Assembly (NCBI GenBank): GCA_002361655.1
Contig: DETM01000031.1
Coordinates: 4,042 to 13,160 of the forward strand
DNA: 9,119 nt
Source: Prevotella sp. UBA3288
GTDB taxonomy: Bacteria > Bacteroidota > Bacteroidia > Bacteroidales > Bacteroidaceae
Reading direction: 5' to 3'
The position numbers and the translations under genes were made by a program. Under the pieces are notes generated by a model. It was not told the DNA's origin. It saw only the letters and a list, made by a program, of their open reading frames with translations, and did no database searches. Below, piece by piece: positions 1-4,153 of this stretch. How positions within the stretch are numbered: position 1 is the first letter of the stretch; each line of letters starts with the position of its first letter.

Positions 1-68
1 GAAATGTAGTCATCGTCATTGTGCGAAACGATGGTTATCTCCGTATTCTGGACATTAATCTTTGCCAT
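1..68 (-). CDS. KilA-N domain protein, N-terminal fragment (runs off the window)
   Basis: Reading leftward from the ATG at 68-66, the frame is open to the window edge and gives MAKINVQNTEITIVSHNDDD followed by Y, I and a partial Ser codon. This resembles the start of Bacteroidetes KilA-N domain proteins, which typically begin MAKINVQNTE and continue into a YISLTDIA-like segment; that match is from memory of the family. KilA-N is a DNA-binding domain common in phages and in bacterial accessory and defence loci. Only 22 residues are visible, so neither the domain nor its partners can be confirmed. A perfect Bacteroidetes -7 box lies about 30 bp upstream, which supports the start. It is divergent from the nuclease gene at 180-1082. 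The alternative is another short protein with a similar N-terminus. Confidence 0.6.
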   Translation of the reverse strand, partial: MAKINVQNTEITIVSHNDDDYI

Positions 69-98
69 AGATAATATATCTGTTATGAATTATGTGTG

Positions 99-106
99 CA
101 AAGGTA
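99..106 (-). promoter_or_regulatory. Bacteroidetes -7 promoter element for the KilA-N-type gene
   Basis: On the minus strand this reads TACCTTTG, a full match to the Bacteroidetes -7 consensus TAnnTTTG. It sits 30 bp before the ATG at 68, which would leave a short 5' leader. No convincing -33 TTTG is visible at the usual 19-21 bp spacing; only a T-rich stretch is found there. Confidence 0.5.
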
Positions 107-155
107 GTAAAATAATTCGATACATAAGAAAAATCAGCATATTATTTCGATAGAA

Positions 156-207
156 GGACGTAGCCTAATACGCACCTTTTTGGCAAGTGCTAGTAAAGAT
201 GCCGCAA
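156..207 (+). repeat. Direct repeat, left copy (52 bp) flanking the nuclease gene
   Basis: The first 20 bp, GGACGTAGCCTAATACGCAC, are identical to 1111-1130. Ungapped alignment over 52 bp gives 43 matches by hand count, with a second identical block GCAAGTGC (183-190) and a shared end TGCCGCAA. The repeat contains CGTA-N6-TACG and GCAC-N11-GTGC inverted repeats, so it can form two small hairpins. It overlaps the apparent 5' end of the nuclease reading frame (TTG at 180), which suggests the repeat marks the breakpoint where the gene lost its start. Confidence 0.8.
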
Positions 208-1082
208 ACTGCTTGGTGAGCGAAGGCAGCAGAATTCTTGCGACACTGTCGCAAAGATTGACTGCACGTTATGGCAAGGGATATACCTATACTGCTGTCA
301 CAAGGATGATGAAAGTTGCTCGATTTTATAGCGAAGAAGAAATGTTTGCGACACTGTCGCAAACATTAACGTGGAGTCATTTTTTGGAACTCGTTACCAT
401 AGAAGATAATAACAAGCGATTGTTCTATCAACAGATGGGCATTGCTGAGCATTGGAGTGTCAGGCAGTTACGAGATAAACAGGATGAGATGGCGTACGAA
501 CGTTCTTTGATAGCTATAAAACCTGAAGATGAGATAGTGAAGACTCTTGAGAAGGTGACTCCGACCCACATGGAGCCTGATGTAGTGCTACGCAATTCAT
601 ACGTGCTGGATTTCTTGGGACTGAACGGCTACTATTCTGAAGAAGAACTGGAAGATGCCATCGCCAAACAGCTAGAAGCTTTTATCCTTGAGCTTGGACA
701 AGGTTTTGCATTTCTGGAGCGTCAGAAACGTTTCACAATTGATGGCACAGACTATTATCTTGATTTGCTTTTCTATCATCGAAAGTTGAAGTGCCTGATT
801 GCTATTGACCTCAAACTTGGAAAATTCAAGCCTCAATATAAGGGGCAGATGGAGTTATATCTCAAATACCTGCAGAAATATGATATGCAACCAGATGAGA
901 ATCCACCTATCGGTCTTCTGCTATGCAGCGAAGGTAATACAGAACATATTGAACTTATGATGCTGAACGAGGATCACATCAAAGTGGCTCAATACCTTAC
1001 CTGCTTACCAGATAAACAGTGGTTTATTGACAAACTCAATCGTTCAATACTCATTGCTAAGGAATATAATGACAATCGCTAA
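180..1082 (+). CDS. DUF1016 / PD-(D/E)XK nuclease-family protein, N-terminally truncated
   Basis: The protein belongs to the DUF1016 (YhcG-like) family: an N-terminal helical region followed by a PD-(D/E)XK nuclease fold, often found near type I restriction-modification genes. Family-typical stretches are ATLSQRLTARYGKGY (about residues 21-35), LTWSHFLEL (63-71), EHWSVRQLRDKQ (90-101) and the nuclease core with YYLDLLFYH (D195), AIDLKLGK (D210, K212) and GQMELYL (Q223), so the catalytic half looks intact. Relatives normally carry roughly 45-50 further residues before the ATLSQ motif. Here that part is absent and replaced by sequence from the left direct repeat. The frame is open back to 111 but holds no ATG; the first candidates are TTG at 180, TTG at 210 and GTG at 213, and the first ATG is at 309, inside the conserved region. 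No -7 box precedes it. The gene is more AT-rich than its neighbours. It is probably a decayed or rearranged remnant, though expression from TTG cannot be excluded. Confidence 0.75.
   Translation: MASASKDAANCLVSEGSRILATLSQRLTARYGKGYTYTAVTRMMKVARFYSEEEMFATLSQTLTWSHFLELVTIEDNNKRLFYQQMGIAEHWSVRQLRDKQDEMAYERSLIAIKPEDEIVKTLEKVTPTHMEPDVVLRNSYVLDFLGLNGYYSEEELEDAIAKQLEAFILELGQGFAFLERQKRFTIDGTDYYLDLLFYHRKLKCLIAIDLKLGKFKPQYKGQMELYLKYLQKYDMQPDENPPIGLLLCSEGNTEHIELMMLNEDHIKVAQYLTCLPDKQWFIDKLNRSILIAKEYNDNR
238..362 (+). repeat. Two copies of a 17-bp near-perfect palindrome inside the nuclease gene
   Basis: TTGCGACACTGTCGCAA occurs at 238-254 and again at 346-362, exactly 108 bp (36 codons) apart. Each copy is an inverted repeat with 8-bp arms around one central base. 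Both encode the same peptide ATLSQ in the same frame, a motif that recurs in DUF1016 proteins. The repeat may therefore reflect protein conservation with identical codon choice rather than a DNA-level site. Confidence 0.7.
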
Positions 1083-1096
1083 GGAATATCCGCACT
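1053..1096 (+). repeat. 22-bp imperfect tandem repeat across the nuclease stop codon
   Basis: GCTAAGGAATAT occurs at 1056-1067 and 1078-1089, within two adjacent 22-bp units (1053-1074 and 1075-1096). Because 22 is not a multiple of three, the first copy reads IAKEY in frame, while the second copy supplies the TAA stop at 1080-1082 in the gene's frame. In another frame the second copy again reads IAKEY and ends at a TGA soon after. The C-terminus may have been reset by a small duplication. Confidence 0.55.
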
Positions 1097-1110
1097 GTCG
1101 GTGAGTAAGA

Positions 1111-1162
1111 GGACGTAGCCTAATACGCACTTTTCAAGCAAGTGCCACACAAAATGCCGCAA
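1111..1162 (+). repeat. Direct repeat, right copy (52 bp) flanking the nuclease gene
   Basis: This matches 156-207 without gaps at about 43 of 52 positions, with the first 20 bp identical. The copies are in the same orientation, 955 bp apart. The right copy forms a better hairpin than the left: GCACTT (1127-1132) pairs with AAGTGC (1140-1145) around a 7-nt loop. A run of eight T follows at 1163-1170, so on the plus strand the element might also act as a weak transcript end for the nuclease gene. The spacing of about 17 nt between stem and T-run is not that of a classical terminator. Confidence 0.8.
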
Positions 1163-1194
1163 TTTTTTTTGTCGAGACGGAGTAATTTCGCCAT
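1120..1194 (-). CDS. Possible 24-residue Cys-containing micro-ORF inside the right repeat (tentative)
   Basis: The minus-strand frame from ATG at 1194-1192 to TAG at 1122-1120 encodes 24 residues: it starts MAKLLRLDKKN and ends CGILCGTCLKSAY, with three cysteines. A perfect -7 box, TAACTTTG, lies just upstream at 1211-1204, so a transcript would be almost leaderless. In the left repeat the same strand and frame also ends in a related peptide, CGIFTSTCQKGAY followed by TAG. That could mean the frame is maintained, or simply that the DNA repeat is conserved. I recognise no family. Repeat-encoded frames of this size are often chance, so confidence is low. Confidence 0.22.
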   Translation of the reverse strand: MAKLLRLDKKNCGILCGTCLKSAY

Positions 1195-1204
1195 CAATGA
1201 TGGC
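1190..1204. repeat. 15-bp palindrome GCCATCAATGATGGC between the convergent nuclease and comF genes
   Basis: The 7-bp arms are perfect around a single central A. The palindrome lies in the gap between the plus-strand nuclease gene and minus-strand comF. No U-run follows directly on either strand, so a terminator role is unproven. On the minus strand it directly follows the TAACTTTG box and covers the ATG of the possible micro-ORF, which would fit an operator or 5'-UTR hairpin equally well. Confidence 0.4.
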
Positions 1205-1211
1205 AAAGTTA
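1204..1211 (-). promoter_or_regulatory. Candidate Bacteroidetes -7 element (TAACTTTG) reading toward the right repeat
   Basis: The minus strand reads TAACTTTG, a full TAnnTTTG match downstream of the comF stop codon. The only thing it could drive is the 24-codon frame at 1194-1120 or RNA antisense to the nuclease gene. No clear -33 box is visible, and an 8-mer with two free positions is not rare, so it may be coincidental. Confidence 0.3.
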
Positions 1212-1232
1212 CAATTGATAATTATGAATTAT

Positions 1233-1934
1233 TTACTTTTTTGTGAAGCCCAGTGAGACGACGCTGAAGCGCACGTCGCCGGCTTTGCAGAGTTCCTGTG
1301 CACAGGCAATGACCGTAGAGCCTGTTGTCACGATGTCGTCGACCAGCAGCAGGTGCTTGCCTTCGACAGCCTCCGGTGTGAGCATCTGAAAGGCATCTCT
1401 GACGTTCTCTTTCCGCTGCCAGCCCTTCATCCGGGTCTGCGACGTGTCGAACTGTATGCGCCTGACCGCCTTTTTGAGGATGGGCAGTTGTGTCGCTTCG
1501 CTGATGCCACAGGCTATCTCCATGCTTTGGTTGTAGCCCCGTTGCCTTAGGCGACGGCCTGTGATAGGTATGGGCACGATGGCATCGATGTCGTCAAAGA
1601 ATCGGTAGGGCTTCAGGGCGTTGGCCGTCATGCGTCCCATGTTTTCGCCTATTTCGGGCTGATGGTGGTATTTCAGGTGATAGATGAGGCGGCTTGTGTC
1701 CGAGTGGGGGATGTAGTAGAAGTAGGCGGCAGCCTTCTCTATGGGGAATTGTCCCCAGAACAGGCGGGCCATAGGGTTGTCGTAGGGGTTCTTGCCGAAG
1801 TCGGTCTGTGGCATTCTGAGGTGGCATACGCCGCAGACGACCGATTCGGTAGCCTGCAACGTGTCGCCGCAGACAGCACAAGAGCGCGGCGATATCAGGT
1901 CGAATATCTCAGTCAAGAGTGTCGTCCACGTCAT
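1233..1934 (-). CDS. comF: ComF family phosphoribosyltransferase-like protein
   Basis: This 233-residue protein has the standard ComF layout: a four-cysteine zinc-finger-like N-terminus (C19-x2-C22 ... C34-x2-C37) and a type I phosphoribosyltransferase domain ending in the PRPP loop LLLVDDIVTTGST at about residues 195-207. Further family segments are IVPIP followed by GRRLRQRGYNQS. ComF proteins are linked to uptake of transforming DNA in competent bacteria, but they are widespread in Bacteroidetes, where the role is less clear. It is the last gene of a prmC-recX-comF cluster. Its ATG at 1934 lies inside the end of recX (26-bp overlap), which suggests translational coupling. Length is normal and no defect is seen. 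Confidence 0.93.
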   Translation of the reverse strand: MTWTTLLTEIFDLISPRSCAVCGDTLQATESVVCGVCHLRMPQTDFGKNPYDNPMARLFWGQFPIEKAAAYFYYIPHSDTSRLIYHLKYHHQPEIGENMGRMTANALKPYRFFDDIDAIVPIPITGRRLRQRGYNQSMEIACGISEATQLPILKKAVRRIQFDTSQTRMKGWQRKENVRDAFQMLTPEAVEGKHLLLVDDIVTTGSTVIACAQELCKAGDVRFSVVSLGFTKK

Positions 1935-2397
1935 CTACTTCAAGACATTGTTTGATGAGATCCAGTGTGAACCCTCGGCCTATGGCGAATTTGATGAGTT
2001 TCTTCGTCCGTTCGTACTCGCTCTGTGCCTTGATGCTCCGCTGTTTCTGTTTAAGCATCGGGCGGAGAATCTTCAGATATTCTTCGTCGTCGACCTCGTC
2101 GAGAATCTGCCGGCCGGTGCCTTCATCGATATGTTTCAGCCACAGTGCCTGTTCCACCTTGCGGCGCCCCCATTTGCTGTAGCGTATCTTGTCGTAGACG
2201 AAAGCACGGGCAAACCGTTCGTCGTCGACATATCTCTCTTTGATGAGACGCTCCATCACTTGGGCTTGCTCCTCCTTGTCTACTCCCCATTGTCGCATCT
2301 TGTCCAGCATCTCCTGTTGACAGTGCTCGCTGCGGGCGCAGAGGGCTGCCAGTTTCTGGTAGGCCTGTCTGCCGGTCATCTCTTTCTTTACTTCCAT
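1909..2397 (-). CDS. recX: Regulatory protein RecX
   Basis: The 162-residue protein is a RecX: helical three-helix repeats with family-typical AALCARSEHC near the N-terminus, RLIKERYVDDERFARAFV in the middle, and KWGRRKVEQALWLKHI followed by the C-terminal GRGFTLDLIKQCL. RecX binds RecA filaments and limits or modulates recombinase activity in the cytoplasm. I chose the ATG at 2397, which overlaps the prmC stop (ATGGAAGTAA) and gives an N-terminus MEVKKEMTGRQAYQKL like that of relatives. An internal ATG at 2379 is the alternative and loses only six residues. The same frame stays open further upstream through prmC, but that part is not RecX-like. It lies between prmC and comF in an overlapping cluster. 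Confidence 0.92.
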   Translation of the reverse strand: MEVKKEMTGRQAYQKLAALCARSEHCQQEMLDKMRQWGVDKEEQAQVMERLIKERYVDDERFARAFVYDKIRYSKWGRRKVEQALWLKHIDEGTGRQILDEVDDEEYLKILRPMLKQKQRSIKAQSEYERTKKLIKFAIGRGFTLDLIKQCLEVDDVDDTLD

Positions 2398-3209
2398 GCT
2401 ATGATGTATCTGTCTTTGTCGTAGTCGTCCTGATGGATTGTTACCTGCCGGAATCCGGTCTCCTGCAGCATGTCGTCCAACTGTCTGGCATAGAGCGGGT
2501 TGATTTCCAGACAGAGTGCTCCGTCTGGTTTCAGGGCCTTGATGGCATAGCGCGCTATGCTGCGGTAGAACAGCAGCGGATCGTCGTCGGGCACGAACAG
2601 GGCCAGGTGGGGTTCGTGGTCTAGCACATGACGTTCCATCGTGGCCTGCTCCTGTTGGCAGATATAGGGCGGATTGCTGACGATGGCATCCCACCGTTCG
2701 CTGTCTTCGGGCGGTGTGAGCATGTCTTGGTGCTCGAAGTCGACGGAGGCCCGCAGGAGCGAGGCATTCTCTCTGGCCAGGCTGAGTGCCTGGTCGGAGA
2801 TGTCCCATGCCGCGACGCTGGCCGCCGGCCGGTCCAGTGCGATGGTGATGGCAATGCAGCCGCTGCCGGTGCCGATGTCGAGCACTGAGCGGGGCTCGTC
2901 GCCGATGGCGTCACCGACGGCATGACAGAGCCACAGGGTCTCGGGACGTGGTATCAGCACGCCGGCGTTTATCCGGAACTGCCGTTCGCCGAAGTCTGCC
3001 TTGCCGATGACATACTGCACCGGTTCGCCGTCGAGCAGCCGTTGCCGGATGGTCGTCAGCAGCGTCTCGTCGAGGGTCTCTACTTTGTCCATGATGATGT
3101 CGCTCCGGGTCAGTCCGAAGTTCACCTCCATGACGTATCGCCCTATCCATTGCGCCTCACGTTCCGGGTAGAGGGCGGTCAGCGGTTGCCAGAATGCCTG
3201 GTATGTCAT
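2388..3209 (-). CDS. prmC: Peptide chain release factor N5-glutamine methyltransferase PrmC (HemK)
   Basis: PrmC methylates the glutamine of the GGQ motif of release factors RF1/RF2 using S-adenosylmethionine, which improves translation termination. This 273-residue protein has the full signature: GEPVQYVIGKADFGERQF (61-78), VLIPRPET (84-91), the SAM-binding glycine loop VLDIGTGSGCIA (109-120) and the catalytic SNPPYI (178-183), followed by HEPHLALFVPDDDPLLFYRSI. The length is normal. The ATG at 3209 follows a GGACA stretch and is the only ATG consistent with the family N-terminus. It is the first gene of the prmC-recX-comF cluster. No TAnnTTTG box is visible just upstream; instead there is a hairpin ending the lipoprotein gene, so its promoter is not identified. 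Confidence 0.96.
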   Translation of the reverse strand: MTYQAFWQPLTALYPEREAQWIGRYVMEVNFGLTRSDIIMDKVETLDETLLTTIRQRLLDGEPVQYVIGKADFGERQFRINAGVLIPRPETLWLCHAVGDAIGDEPRSVLDIGTGSGCIAITIALDRPAASVAAWDISDQALSLARENASLLRASVDFEHQDMLTPPEDSERWDAIVSNPPYICQQEQATMERHVLDHEPHLALFVPDDDPLLFYRSIARYAIKALKPDGALCLEINPLYARQLDDMLQETGFRQVTIHQDDYDKDRYIIAWK

Positions 3210-3215
3210 ATTGTC

Positions 3216-3269
3216 CGGAAAACGGAAAGCGGCACCTCCACCGACGGCTGTCGCGTGAGGGTGCCGCTT
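3216..3269 (-). terminator. Intrinsic terminator-like hairpin after the lipoprotein gene
   Basis: AAGCGGCACC (3227-3236) pairs perfectly over 10 bp with GGTGCCGCTT (3260-3269). The loop itself can form a small CGAC-N4-GTCG hairpin. Reading on the minus strand, the stem is followed by TTTCCGTTTTCC, an imperfect T-rich tail. It starts about 25 nt after the lipoprotein stop and ends a few bases before prmC, so it probably separates the two transcription units, perhaps with some readthrough. Confidence 0.6.
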
Positions 3270-3294
3270 ATATTATATATTAATGAAGGTGTGA

Positions 3295-4104
3295 TTACTT
3301 CACCAGAGCCTCGCGGGCATCAGCCACCTCAACAGCGACCTTTGCCAACTGCTCCTTCAACTGCTCCACGTCGATGGCGTTGAGGGTCTTCAGGGGCTCG
3401 ATGGCCTTAGCCACGGGCACCAACTCGGTGTCGTAGGCCGAGAGACGCTCGATGGCATCCTGCAGCAGGATGATACGGAAGGTGACATTGGCGGCGGCGT
3501 CGTCGTCAAACACGGTGATGAACTTGTCTGTGTTCTGGTTCAGCACGTAGAGTTGCTCGACGAGCACAGCGGCAGCCATCTGCCAGTAGTAGTTGATGCG
3601 GCCGTTCTTGTCCATGGCGTTGTAGAGCGACTGGTTGGTCTCGTAGATGGTGTTCTGATCCTCAATCTCCTTGAACGAGGGGTCGCTGATGTCGGCCATC
3701 AGTTTGGTGATAGCCTTGTCGTAGTCCTCTGTAGGCATGTCGTACAGGGCGGCAATCTTCTGGTCGACGACCAGTGCGCTGAGCACGCGGTATTTCTCGG
3801 CCAGTGTGGTAGCATTGTCGGCCACGGCAGCGTCGAGCAGATAGTCGGGCTTCACCTGCTTCTCCTGATCGGTCAACTGAATGCCGTTCTCGCCACTCTG
3901 CATGATGGGCAGGGGCTTGAGTTTACCCAGTTCAGATGCCAGGCTGTCGAACTGAATCTTGATGCTGGCCTCCAACTGCTCCTGCTCGAAACTCTTCACA
4001 GAGTCGGTCTGCTCAGCTTCACTCTTCTGGCCACCCTGGCCACCGGCGCACGATGCAAAGATCATTGCTGCAAATGCTACAGCGACTAAACTTAATTTCT
4101 TCAT
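3295..4104 (-). CDS. Putative lipoprotein of unknown function
   Basis: The 269-residue protein starts MKKLSLVAVAFAAMIFASC: basic n-region, hydrophobic core and lipobox with Cys19, so it is most likely exported and lipidated. The next residues are AGGQGGQK, without the acidic stretch typical of the Bacteroidetes surface-export signal, so a periplasm-facing position is more likely than surface display (inference). The rest is soluble, rich in Ala, Glu, Asp, Leu and Lys, and probably mostly helical, with no repeats or catalytic motif I recognise. It follows the ABC transporter gene by 49 nt on the same strand with no promoter box between them, so the two are probably co-transcribed and may work together at the envelope. 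I do not recognise the family. Confidence 0.8.
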   Translation of the reverse strand: MKKLSLVAVAFAAMIFASCAGGQGGQKSEAEQTDSVKSFEQEQLEASIKIQFDSLASELGKLKPLPIMQSGENGIQLTDQEKQVKPDYLLDAAVADNATTLAEKYRVLSALVVDQKIAALYDMPTEDYDKAITKLMADISDPSFKEIEDQNTIYETNQSLYNAMDKNGRINYYWQMAAAVLVEQLYVLNQNTDKFITVFDDDAAANVTFRIILLQDAIERLSAYDTELVPVAKAIEPLKTLNAIDVEQLKEQLAKVAVEVADAREALVK

Positions 4105-4153
4105 TGCTTTCTAATGTTTTTTAAAGATGTTAATAATGTATGTTTGTTTTTAC

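Noticed and set aside
1212..1232. AT-rich partial palindrome near AATTGATAATTATGAATT beside the comF stop
   Set aside because: The symmetry is imperfect and low in complexity; similar AT-rich spacers are common and no terminator T-run adjoins it.
1792..2424. 210-codon plus-strand frame opposite comF and recX
   Set aside because: It spans two convincing minus-strand genes in antisense and shows no domain.
2398..2808. Upstream extension of the recX frame into prmC
   Set aside because: The extension translates prmC DNA in another frame, is rich in Arg, Pro, Ala and His, and does not resemble RecX; the start at 2397 fits the family.
3272..3277. TATAAT hexamer on the minus strand before prmC
   Set aside because: Bacteroidetes primary sigma factors use TAnnTTTG, and the hexamer lies in an AT-rich spacer upstream of the hairpin, so it is probably chance.
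3553..4089. 178-codon plus-strand frame opposite the lipoprotein
   Set aside because: It is antisense to a gene with a clear lipoprotein signal; composition is typical of a shadow frame.
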